From Mollicutes bacterium Phil14 (GTDB taxonomy: Bacteria; Bacillota_I; Bacilli_A; ML615J-28; CAG-698), in contig MSHB01000016.1 in the NCBI GenBank assembly GCA_001940985.1, positions 1-47,344 of the forward strand: DNA of 47,344 nt, given 5' to 3'. The notes under the pieces were generated by a model that saw only the letters and a program-made list of their open reading frames with translations, ran no database searches and had not been told where the DNA came from. A program made the position numbers and the translations under genes. Of this stretch, positions 8,746-16,657 are shown piece by piece. Position 1 is the first letter of the stretch; every line of letters begins with the position of its first letter.

Positions 8746-10071
8746 TTAATGAATTAAAATATCTTTTTGACTAAAAACTTTAATTTGGCAATTGCCATCA
8801 AAAGTATCAACAATTCCTTTAACATCGATAACTTTGCCTTTGTAATAATCAGCAGTTATTAATTTGTTATTTTCATCATATAAAGGCACAGTTCTAATAG
8901 AAATAGTTATGCCATTTACTTCACAAGTTAGTGTCATAGCGCCTTTAGAAGAACTGTCTTCATTAGTAGTAGTATATACGCTTTTAACAGTCAAATTTTT
9001 CATACTAACAGAAGTGTTCATAATTAAATCTGAATATGCAAATTCCTTCACTTCATCTTCTTTAACTTCTATCTTAATTTTACTGTTTATAAAATCATTA
9101 GGATCTATTTCTGTATATGATGCTTCATGACCTTCAGATATAAGTTTTATATTATCTGGATCATTTGGTCTCATAATTCGATATTGTAAGCCAGATACTT
9201 GATAACTTTTTCCAGTTTCATAGTATTGTACTGTTCCAACAATCCTAGAACGATTTCCAACATTTACAATGCTTAATCCTTCACCACTCAAATTATAACC
9301 TAAATAAACAGTCATACCAAAATATAAACCTGTTTCTTCATCGTAATCTTCTACATAAATACTATTGTTGTAATTTCTAGTGATAACTCCCTCAAAAGAA
9401 ACCTTAACATTATCATATTCTTGAATATTTGTTCTTAATTCCTTCAAAGTAATTTCAATTGGACCACCATAGAAGAAATCAGGATCTTTTTCTCCAGAAT
9501 AAATATTTAATTTTTCTTTTTTCGCTTTATTTATAGCATTAACGCAAACTTCACCATAGCGGTTATTCGCCGAATTTGAAGCTATTGCTAATCCATTTTG
9601 TAATATTTCAACATTTAAGTTTCTGTAATCGCTACTTTCGCTAGTTTTATACCATATCCAAACAAGGTATCTTCCACCAGTAGAATCTAAATTCCATTTA
9701 TTGTCGTCTGATTCTATCATTATAGAAGTAGCATTCGAAAGTTTCTCTTTTGTGAATTTAGAAGCTTTTTTGCCCCATTCTTCAATTTTACCTGTTGATT
9801 CAGGAGTGTTTATTGCTAAATATCTAGCTTTTAAAACACCACTTGAATCAACAGAATTAGGTACATAAAAGTGTGTAGTATCACCATCAATATAGTTTTT
9901 TACAGTTACTTCTTGTTTTAAAGTTTCACTACCCATATCTAATTTTAAAGTTTCAACATAATCTACATCACTAGGTTCTGGTGTAGGTGTATCTTCTTTA
10001 CATGATACTAAACATAAACTAATCAAAAGTATGAAAAAGAATACAGATATTTTTTTGAATATTTTTTTCAT
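8746..10071 (-). CDS. Surface thermonuclease-family lipoprotein
   Basis: The 441-residue protein has a lipobox (LVSC, Cys near 24), then a staphylococcal-nuclease (SNase) domain at about 52-195, then two OB-fold-like segments (about 205-320 and 330-441). SNase residues are recognisable: IDGDT with D64 (like D21), R83 in KARYLAINTPE (like R35), E91 (like E43) and R134 in GGRYLVWIW (like R87). The residue matching the calcium ligand D40 is Asn88. The domain cleaves DNA and RNA, so an exposed lipid-anchored nuclease is expected. It sits between the solute-binding protein gene and the OB-fold lipoprotein gene of the ABC operon, which points to nucleic-acid feeding. Confidence 0.9.
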   Translation of the reverse strand: MKKIFKKISVFFFILLISLCLVSCKEDTPTPEPSDVDYVETLKLDMGSETLKQEVTVKNYIDGDTTHFYVPNSVDSSGVLKARYLAINTPESTGKIEEWGKKASKFTKEKLSNATSIMIESDDNKWNLDSTGGRYLVWIWYKTSESSDYRNLNVEILQNGLAIASNSANNRYGEVCVNAINKAKKEKLNIYSGEKDPDFFYGGPIEITLKELRTNIQEYDNVKVSFEGVITRNYNNSIYVEDYDEETGLYFGMTVYLGYNLSGEGLSIVNVGNRSRIVGTVQYYETGKSYQVSGLQYRIMRPNDPDNIKLISEGHEASYTEIDPNDFINSKIKIEVKEDEVKEFAYSDLIMNTSVSMKNLTVKSVYTTTNEDSSSKGAMTLTCEVNGITISIRTVPLYDENNKLITADYYKGKVIDVKGIVDTFDGNCQIKVFSQKDILIH

Positions 10072-10101
10072 ATTTTTAATTACTCATTAAATTGTTTTTT
10101 A

Positions 10102-11487
10102 TTAGCCGTTATATTCGCATTCTTCGATTGCGTCTTTGAAAATCTTTTCGATTACTTTATCAATATCATCGCCATCAGTAGTGAATGCTTTATTTAATAA
10201 TGCGTTAACTTGATCACGAGCAGTAGATGATCCATTGAATGCTGGAGAAGTGTAATATGCACTTTCTTGTTCCATACAAATCTTAGTACTTAATGCTGCG
10301 ATATAGTCGCCACCATCACCTTTTGCTAAATGACTAGCAAATACTTCATTTTCCATAACTGATTTTAATACTGGAACATAACCAGAAGCAATTGAGAATT
10401 CAGCTTGGAATTCAGTACTAGTTGTTAAATATTTAACTAATAACCATGAAGCAACAACTTCTTGTGGATTTTCTTTCTTGAAAATACATACACTTGGTCC
10501 TTGAGAGATAACTTTTGGTTTTTCAGGGTTAACTTGAGGAATTGTAGCAATGCCTACTTCAAATGGATAAGCGCCATCAACCTTAGTTGGTCTTTGGTGA
10601 GTTGCACCAGCACTTGAACCAATTGACATATAACTCTTAACAGTATCAGTAGAAACGAATAAACCACTAGTATATGAACCATAAATATCTTGAGTAGTTA
10701 CATAACCGTTCTTGTACCATTCTCTATATTTCTTAACGAAATCTCTGTTAGTTTTATTATTGAATAGATAATGATCGCCTTCTGCAGATGTATAAGGAGA
10801 ACCTAGTTGTTCGCACATAGTGATGAACCAGTTTGCACTTGAATCGTATCCTAGAGGAATTGAATTAGGATCGATTGATTTAATTTTCTTGCATAATGCT
10901 TCCATTTCATCCCAAGTTTTAGGAACAGTTAAACCATTAGCTTCAAAGAAAGTCTTATTATAATATAATACTTCTGTTGATTTTGAGAATGGTAATGTAT
11001 ACATTAAACCATCACCGAATTGTTGTCCTTCAGCATAGTATCCTTCGATGAAATCATCTTTTTGTTCTTGAGTTAAACCTAAAATTCCATCGCCATCTTT
11101 TTCAGTACTGTTAATTAGATTATCTAAAGTTGCAACAGCACCAGCTAAATTATATAATGCAACGTGGTCAGGATAACAGTAAGCAATATTTGGTTGATTT
11201 CCTTCAGTAATTTCTGTACTAATAGTAGTTCTTACATCATCATAACTACCAACTTGTTCTTCAACAACTGTAATGTTAGGATAAATTTTATTGAATTCTT
11301 CAATATAACTAGTTAATACAGTTCTTAAATTAGTTCCCATTGTGTGATAGAAAGTAATAGTTACAGCACTTCCATCATATCCACCTTCTGGAACTTCAAA
11401 GTTTGGCATAGCTTTTTTCTTGCCACAACCAGCAAATACTAATGTCATTAAGAATAACAACATTAAAACAAAACATCTTTTTTTCAT
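10102..11487 (-). CDS. ABC transporter solute-binding lipoprotein (family 1, UgpB-like)
   Basis: The 461-residue lipoprotein has lipobox VFAGC (Cys near 21) and the family 1 extracellular solute-binding fold: VTITFYHTMGTNLRTVL, then FNKIYPNITVVEEQ, and later ALCKKIKSIDPNSIPLGY and GPSVCIFK. The opening FYHTMG and the overall pattern are most like glycerol-3-phosphate binding UgpB, but substrate residues cannot be read safely. It delivers ligand to the two permeases encoded just upstream. Because two nuclease-type lipoproteins follow in the same operon, a phosphorylated ligand such as a nucleotide or sugar phosphate is my inference. Confidence 0.9.
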   Translation of the reverse strand: MKKRCFVLMLLFLMTLVFAGCGKKKAMPNFEVPEGGYDGSAVTITFYHTMGTNLRTVLTSYIEEFNKIYPNITVVEEQVGSYDDVRTTISTEITEGNQPNIAYCYPDHVALYNLAGAVATLDNLINSTEKDGDGILGLTQEQKDDFIEGYYAEGQQFGDGLMYTLPFSKSTEVLYYNKTFFEANGLTVPKTWDEMEALCKKIKSIDPNSIPLGYDSSANWFITMCEQLGSPYTSAEGDHYLFNNKTNRDFVKKYREWYKNGYVTTQDIYGSYTSGLFVSTDTVKSYMSIGSSAGATHQRPTKVDGAYPFEVGIATIPQVNPEKPKVISQGPSVCIFKKENPQEVVASWLLVKYLTTSTEFQAEFSIASGYVPVLKSVMENEVFASHLAKGDGGDYIAALSTKICMEQESAYYTSPAFNGSSTARDQVNALLNKAFTTDGDDIDKVIEKIFKDAIEECEYNG

Positions 11488-11545
11488 TTTGATTTTTTAC
11501 CCTTTCTGTAATGTTTTTTATTTTATTTTTATATTTGAATTAAGT

Positions 11546-11569
11546 AAATAATTAAGAATTTAATTATTT
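11546..11569 (-). repeat. Intra-operon inverted repeat between permease and binding-protein genes
   Basis: A perfect ten-base inverted repeat (AAATAATTAA / TTAATTATTT, four-base loop) lies in the only long gap (94 bases) of the ABC operon, just upstream of the solute-binding protein gene. No T-run follows on the minus strand, so it does not look like a terminator. It could be an mRNA processing or stabilising hairpin that lets the binding protein be made in excess. Confidence 0.5.
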
Positions 11570-11581
11570 ATAACTTGATTC

Positions 11582-12475
11582 CTAACCTTTAATTCCGCTA
11601 CGGCTAACACCTTTCATAATGTATTTTCTCAAGAAGATAAATACTAAGAATAGCGGTATTGATACTAAGGCTACAGCAGCCATTTGTTGAGGATAGTTTA
11701 CATCACCAGTTGTTTCTGTAAACGCATTTCTCAAACCATTTGTTATTAATCTATACTTTTCTTTTCTAGTTACCAAATTAGGCCATACATAAGAGTTCCA
11801 AGCACCCATCATCTTCAAAATTGTTATTGAAATTAATGTTGGAAGAGCTAAAGGAATCATAACTTTCCACAAATATTTTAAATCACTAGTACCATCTACT
11901 TTAGCAGCAAGATACAATTCATTAGGTATTTGTAAGAAATTTTGTCTTAGTAGATATATATAAAATACACTAACTAAAAACGGAACAATCAATACTCTGT
12001 ATGAATCAAGCCAACCCCAAGCAGAAACTGTTCCATAATTTGTGATTGTGAACAGTTCTCCTGGAATCATCATTGTGGCAAGCAAACCAGCAAATAAAAT
12101 GTTTTTACCTTTAAATTCTAATCTTGCAAATGCAAATGCTGAAAGCACTGTGATTACTAATGATAATATTGTAGACACAATACCTACATACATTGTATTA
12201 AAGAATAATCTTCCTAAATTTGCTGTATTAAAAGCATTAACATAGTTCTCCCACATTACTACATGTGGCCAAAATGTTGGCACAGATAAACGATATTCAT
12301 CCAAAGTCTTCAAAGAAGAATTTATCATCCAATAAAATGGGAATAACACAATTATCGCCATAAGTATTAAAAATGCATACAAAGCAACTTGTACTAAAAT
12401 CTTAACAACTTTTTGACGAACAGAAACTTTTTGCATATCTTGTTGGTGCATTGTAATATTTTCATCAATCTTCAT
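11582..12475 (-). CDS. Carbohydrate-type ABC transporter permease (UgpE/MalG-like)
   Basis: The 297-residue membrane protein has an N-terminal cytoplasmic segment, six predicted transmembrane helices and the permease EAA loop (YLAAKVDGTSDLKYLW, about 190-205), which docks onto the ATPase. The length and the C-terminal RKYIMKGVSRSGIKG are typical of the MalG subfamily of CUT1 importers. It lies 11 bases after the partner permease gene. The substrate cannot be read from it. Confidence 0.93.
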   Translation of the reverse strand: MKIDENITMHQQDMQKVSVRQKVVKILVQVALYAFLILMAIIVLFPFYWMINSSLKTLDEYRLSVPTFWPHVVMWENYVNAFNTANLGRLFFNTMYVGIVSTILSLVITVLSAFAFARLEFKGKNILFAGLLATMMIPGELFTITNYGTVSAWGWLDSYRVLIVPFLVSVFYIYLLRQNFLQIPNELYLAAKVDGTSDLKYLWKVMIPLALPTLISITILKMMGAWNSYVWPNLVTRKEKYRLITNGLRNAFTETTGDVNYPQQMAAVALVSIPLFLVFIFLRKYIMKGVSRSGIKG

Positions 12476-12486
12476 AATCGCACCTC

Positions 12487-13431
12487 TTAATAATGTACTT
12501 TCTTTTTGCTAACATATAAGTTAACAAGTGTTACTAATAATATTATTGCAAACAAAATCAAAGCTGCAGCACTAGCAAGTCCTTGTCTGTTAAGTGAAAG
12601 CGAATCGTAAATATAACCAACCATTGTATTTAATCTCTTATCTGCACCAGCTGGTCCCATTGTCTTTCCAAATACACCTACGATACTAGAGTATTCTTTA
12701 AATCCACCAATAAATCCTGTAATTACTACATAAGCAATCATTGGAGAAAGTAGTGGAACAGTAATTCTAGCAAAAATTCTCTTTCTTGATGTGCCATCAA
12801 CTTTTGCAGCTTCATAATATTGTTTATTAATACTTTGAAGTCCACCCAATAAAATCAAAATCTTGAATGGTAATGCATTCCAAACAATATATATTATCAT
12901 AACAGTCATATTAGCTGCATATGTTGAACCAGCATTTATCCAGTTAACAGCATGTCCGCCAAAAAATTCAATTATATTGTTTATGATACCAGCTGTTGTT
13001 ATAATCTCATTTTCACTGCCGATATTATTACCGATTATATTAAACATCGCTGCAAATACCATACCAATTGCTATTGAGTTTGTAACATACGGTAAAAAGA
13101 AGATAGTTTGCAACATTCTACTTAATGGTTTAATTGAGTTTAAACAAACCGCAATTAACAAAGCTAAAATAGAAGAAACAGGAACAGTTATAACACATAA
13201 CAATACTGTTGTCTTTAAACAATCTAAAAATTTCTTATAACTAATTACTTTAGTGAAGTTGGCAATACCTATTGAGAAACTTCTACCACCAATTGCTTCT
13301 AATCCACTATAATTTTCTAAAAATGCCATTCTAACTGTATTAATAATTGGCCAAACTGTAAAAATTAATAGTAAAACTAAAGCAGGTGATAAGTATAACC
13401 AAGCCTTCCAAGAGCTTTTACTTTCAACCAT
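12487..13431 (-). CDS. Carbohydrate-type ABC transporter permease (UgpA/MalF-like)
   Basis: The 314-residue protein has the standard MalF/UgpA beginning (WKAWLYLSPALVLLLIFTVW), six predicted helices, and an EAA loop YYEAAKVDGTSRKRIFARIT at about 210-230. It pairs with the following permease to form the membrane channel. It is 13 bases downstream of the ATPase gene, so the two are almost certainly cotranscribed. Confidence 0.93.
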   Translation of the reverse strand: MVESKSSWKAWLYLSPALVLLLIFTVWPIINTVRMAFLENYSGLEAIGGRSFSIGIANFTKVISYKKFLDCLKTTVLLCVITVPVSSILALLIAVCLNSIKPLSRMLQTIFFLPYVTNSIAIGMVFAAMFNIIGNNIGSENEIITTAGIINNIIEFFGGHAVNWINAGSTYAANMTVMIIYIVWNALPFKILILLGGLQSINKQYYEAAKVDGTSRKRIFARITVPLLSPMIAYVVITGFIGGFKEYSSIVGVFGKTMGPAGADKRLNTMVGYIYDSLSLNRQGLASAAALILFAIILLVTLVNLYVSKKKVHY

Positions 13432-13444
13432 CTATTCTACCTCA

Positions 13445-14536
13445 TTAAAATAATCTCTTTTCAGTTTCCTTACTGAAAATAAATACTTTATTAGGTTTTA
13501 ATGAAAATCTTACTTTTTCACTTTCATGATCGATTTCATTGTCAGCATCAATTATAGAACGAATAATTGGATTTTGTGAATTAGGGTTTGTTGAAACGAT
13601 TGAAACATCACGGCCCATAACTTCAACATTTGATAAATTGCAAGAAAGTGGACCATTTTTATCAAGAATGAATCCTTCTGGTCTAATTCCTACGATTACT
13701 TCTTGATCAGCAACATTTTCAACTTTCAAAACTTTTTCTTCGCCAATATATAATTCATTATTTAAAACTTTACCATTGAAAACATTAATAGGAGGTGTTC
13801 CTAAGAACTTTGCAACAAATAAATTAACAGGGTTATCATAAACAGCTTGAGGTTTATCTATTTGTTGAATTACACCCAATTTCATAACAACTATTAAATC
13901 TGAAATACTCATAGCTTCTTCTTGGTCATGAGTAACGAAAATAGTAGTTATCTTTGTTTCTCTTTGGATTCTCTTGATTTCTTCACGAGTTTGTAATCTT
14001 AAACGAGCATCAAGATTAGATAGTGGTTCATCAAGTAAAAGAACTCTAGGCATTTTTACTAGCGCTCTAGCAATAGCTACACGTTGTTGTTGACCACCAG
14101 ATAGTTCGCTTGGTTTTCTTTCCATTAGTTCATCGATTTGAACCAATTTTGCTGTTTCATATGCTCTTTTAAGCATTTCTTCTTTTTCCAATTTATCTTC
14201 ACCTTTTAAATTTTGTAAAGGGAATAAAATGTTTTGCTTAACAGTCATATGTGGATACAAAGCATAATTTTGGAAAACCAAACCTACGCCTCTGTTTTCA
14301 GGTGTTAACTCAGTAACATCATCTTTTCCGAAGAAAATTCTTCCACTAGTAGGCTTTTGTAATCCACTTAACATGTAAAGTGTAGTACTCTTGCCACATC
14401 CAGAAGGTCCTAATAAACCTATTAGTTTACCATCAGGAATTGTGAAAGTAAAATCATTAACTGCTACAACTTCAGTTGGATCCTTTTTGTTTTTACTAGG
14501 GAAAATCTTAGTCAAATTCTGCAAAGTAACTTCCAT
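13445..14536 (-). CDS. ABC importer ATPase (UgpC/MsmK-like)
   Basis: The 363-residue ATPase has Walker A GLLGPSGCGKST (about 40-51), Q-loop FQNYALYPHM, signature LSGGQQQRVAIARAL, Walker B RVLLLDEPLSNLDARL and H-loop FVTHDQEEAM. A C-terminal TOBE/OB region (about 240-363) is as expected for CUT1 ATPases. Such ATPases can serve several importers; this one heads a complete set and is the first gene of the operon behind the promoter at 14616-14644. The ribosome binding site AGAGAGG lies about 13 bases upstream of the start. Confidence 0.95.
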   Translation of the reverse strand: MEVTLQNLTKIFPSKNKKDPTEVVAVNDFTFTIPDGKLIGLLGPSGCGKSTTLYMLSGLQKPTSGRIFFGKDDVTELTPENRGVGLVFQNYALYPHMTVKQNILFPLQNLKGEDKLEKEEMLKRAYETAKLVQIDELMERKPSELSGGQQQRVAIARALVKMPRVLLLDEPLSNLDARLRLQTREEIKRIQRETKITTIFVTHDQEEAMSISDLIVVMKLGVIQQIDKPQAVYDNPVNLFVAKFLGTPPINVFNGKVLNNELYIGEEKVLKVENVADQEVIVGIRPEGFILDKNGPLSCNLSNVEVMGRDVSIVSTNPNSQNPIIRSIIDADNEIDHESEKVRFSLKPNKVFIFSKETEKRLF

Positions 14537-14615
14537 AATACTTATTTGTCCTCTCTATTATTACTTTTTTTGCCTAAAAAATCTATGATTTTAAATTGAC
14601 AAACTATACGTACTT

Positions 14616-14644
14616 ATTATAACAGATTCTATATTTTTTTTCAA
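14616..14644 (-). promoter_or_regulatory. Sigma-A promoter of the ABC/nuclease operon
   Basis: On the minus strand: TTGAAA, a 17-base spacer, TATAAT. The six genes that follow are spaced 11 to 94 bases apart and end at the terminator at 6231-6262, so this is the likely single promoter. The stretch 14537-14863 holds only this promoter, the operator-like site at 14661 and the RDD-gene terminator. Confidence 0.8.
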
Positions 14645-14660
14645 CATCTTTAAACAAAAG

Positions 14661-14677
14661 TTGTAAAAGCGTTTGTA
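14661..14677. promoter_or_regulatory. LacI/CcpA-type operator candidate
   Basis: TTGTAAAAGCGTTTGTA is a near-palindrome with the central CG and flanking TGTAAA/TTTGTA typical of LacI-family operators and cre sites. It lies about 17 bases upstream of the -35 of the ABC/nuclease operon. The regulator is unknown, and no LacI gene is in the window. Confidence 0.45.
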
Positions 14678-14822
14678 TTTTTTTAAATTTTCGAAACTTT
14701 TTTTGTTAATATTTAAGTGATTTTTTCCTAATTTCACAATAAACTGCAGACAAAAAATAGTATTTTAAAAAAATAAACAAACATATATCTACCAATTAAC
14801 AACCTATTTTTTTCATATTAAT

Positions 14823-14855
14823 TAAAAAAAGTTTATGATTAAAAAAACATAAACT
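14823..14855 (-). terminator. Terminator of the ygiQ-dnaX-ebfC-recR-RDD operon
   Basis: Arms GTTTATG (14831-14837) and CATAAAC (14848-14854) are followed on the minus strand by a run of T. It lies just after the stop of the RDD gene. Confidence 0.75.
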
Positions 14856-14863
14856 TCATTATT

Positions 14864-15709
14864 TTATTTGTATTCTTTTCTTAAAGATTCTTCTTTATGA
14901 AAGTTTTTCTTAAATTCTATCAAGTCGTTTTCAGTATCAAAAATCATTTGTCCATTCTTATCAACAACCACAGTGCCAGCCATAAGATCATGTATCAAGC
15001 AATTATTTTTAGTAGATATTACTAGAATTAATTGAATAAACAAAATCAAAACTAAAACTATTGTACCAGTTATTCCAGCACCACCAAAAATTATCATAAT
15101 AATAATATAGATTGGTATCATTGTTTCAACAGTGAACTTTCCAAGAACAGTTCTAATAAATAAGATTGGAGCATTTATTCTAACACAATTGTTTTTCACT
15201 AAACAAAGTCCAAAACATTTCTTTCCTATTGTTTGTCCATTTTTGAAAACAAGCGGTAAAACAAATTCAATAATTAAAATGGCAAGTAAAACTGAAATAG
15301 TTACCATTAAAAGTGTTAAGTTAATTAACATATTATAGATGTAAAGCATATCTTTATCATTAACAAAATCATCTATTGCTTTTTCATACTCTTCTTTAAT
15401 TTGCTTTTCTTCTTCAGTTAAGTCTTCCAAAGCTTTAGAACTTATTTCTTTAATTTGCTTTTCTTTATCATTTAATTCATCTTCATTTTTTGAAAACATA
15501 TTAAACGAAAAGCCATTTTCTTCTTCAAACTCGTCATAATATTGATTCATCTTATCATAATAAGAATCATAATTAATGATCGCAGATATTGCAAAAACAA
15601 ACCCAGAAGCTAAAATAACTGTTAAAATGGCATCCAAAATGTATGCTGATATACGCTTTAACATACTAGCTTTTTCTATTCCATAAACACTCGAATATCC
15701 TTTTTCCAT
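14864..15709 (-). CDS. RDD-family membrane protein
   Basis: The 281-residue protein begins its domain with LKRISAYILDAILTVILA, the Arg...Asp pattern that names the RDD family. It has a first hydrophobic helix at about 20-45, a highly charged extracytoplasmic or loop insert rich in Glu/Lys (about 47-118, coiled-coil-like), then three more hydrophobic segments to about 245, including GQTIGKKCFGLCLVKNN typical of the second half of the domain. A short charged tail ends it. RDD proteins are poorly defined; some exchange ions. It is last in the dnaX-recR operon, 30 bases after recR. Confidence 0.85.
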   Translation of the reverse strand: MEKGYSSVYGIEKASMLKRISAYILDAILTVILASGFVFAISAIINYDSYYDKMNQYYDEFEEENGFSFNMFSKNEDELNDKEKQIKEISSKALEDLTEEEKQIKEEYEKAIDDFVNDKDMLYIYNMLINLTLLMVTISVLLAILIIEFVLPLVFKNGQTIGKKCFGLCLVKNNCVRINAPILFIRTVLGKFTVETMIPIYIIIMIIFGGAGITGTIVLVLILFIQLILVISTKNNCLIHDLMAGTVVVDKNGQMIFDTENDLIEFKKNFHKEESLRKEYK

Positions 15710-15739
15710 AAAATCACCATTTCTTTAAGCATTAGCTTT

Positions 15740-16336
15740 TTACATCGTTTTTCTTCCCTCTAAAGCTTTTATCAAAGTAACTTCATCAGCATATTCAATA
15801 TCTCCACCAGCAGGAAGACCATAGCCAATTCTACTTACCTTAACTCCCTCTTTTTCCAAAATGTTTTTAATATATAAAGCTGTCATTTCACCATCAATAT
15901 TAGCGCTTGTTGCAACAATCACTTCATCAATGTTTTCACTTTTTACTCGTTCAAATAAACTAGCTAAATTAATATCATCTGGACCAACTCCATTAAGTGG
16001 AGATATTAACCCATTAAGTGAATGATATTTACCATAATATTGAGCCGTCTTTTCAAACATTATTATATCTTTAGTATCAGACACAACCAATATAGTATTA
16101 TCTCTTTTTTCATCCTGACAAACTTCACACACATCTTGGTCAGTAAAGCAACCACATATTTTACAATTTTTAGTTTTTTCAATTGCTTCAATTAAACTTT
16201 TACTAAAACTTTCAACCGCTTCCTTAGAACATTTTTGAATCGTAAAGAAAGCTAATCTTTCAGCTGTTTTCGGACCAATTCCTGGATACATTTGAAAGTT
16301 TTCTATTAAATCTTGTAAAGATTTATAATATTTCAC
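15740..16336 (-). CDS. recR: Recombination mediator protein RecR
   Basis: RecR works with RecO and RecF to load RecA on gapped DNA. The 198-residue protein has the N-terminal helix-hairpin-helix (YPGIGPKTAERLAFF), a four-cysteine zinc site (CKICG...CEVCQ, about 57-75) and a Toprim domain (ILVVSDTKDI to the C-terminal EYADEVTLIKALEGR). It starts two bases after ebfC, in the common dnaX-ebfC-recR cluster of Bacillota. Confidence 0.97.
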   Translation of the reverse strand: MKYYKSLQDLIENFQMYPGIGPKTAERLAFFTIQKCSKEAVESFSKSLIEAIEKTKNCKICGCFTDQDVCEVCQDEKRDNTILVVSDTKDIIMFEKTAQYYGKYHSLNGLISPLNGVGPDDINLASLFERVKSENIDEVIVATSANIDGEMTALYIKNILEKEGVKVSRIGYGLPAGGDIEYADEVTLIKALEGRKTM

Positions 16337-16338
16337 TT

Positions 16339-16653
16339 TTAGAATAGGCCTCCGAACCCACCTAACATACTGTTATATTTATCCATTTTTTCTTTAGTTG
16401 TTTTTTCAATTTCACGATATGCTTGATTGCAAGCGGCAACTATCATTTCGCTTAGCATTTCGATATCTTCCTTAGATTCAATTTCAAAACTGTCTTCAAC
16501 TTTAACAGCTTTGATTTCTTTTGTGCCATACACTTCAACGTCTACAACTCCACCAGCTGAAGCATAAAAAACTGTATTTTCAATTTCTTGTTGAGTTGCT
16601 AACATTTCTTCTTGTATTTTTTTTATTTTTTTCATTAAAACTTGTTGATTCAT
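16339..16653 (-). CDS. ebfC: YbaB/EbfC nucleoid-associated protein
   Basis: This small dimeric DNA-binding protein (104 residues) has the family pattern: an N-terminal helix KIQEEMLATQQEIENT, a central beta region VDVEVYGTKEIKAVKV, and the C-terminal helix ending in the glycine-rich MLGGFGGLF. It lies four bases after dnaX and two before recR, with AAGGAG upstream of the start. Confidence 0.95.
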   Translation of the reverse strand: MNQQVLMKKIKKIQEEMLATQQEIENTVFYASAGGVVDVEVYGTKEIKAVKVEDSFEIESKEDIEMLSEMIVAACNQAYREIEKTTKEKMDKYNSMLGGFGGLF

Positions 16654-16657
16654 CTTT

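Noticed and set aside
12863..13240. 125-residue plus-strand open frame opposite the permease gene
   Set aside because: It is the antisense shadow of hydrophobic codons and has no ribosome binding site.
14700..14822. AT-rich gap between the ABC operon promoter and the RDD terminator, checked for a small gene or RNA
   Set aside because: No start with a ribosome binding site, no promoter pair and no convincing hairpin was found.
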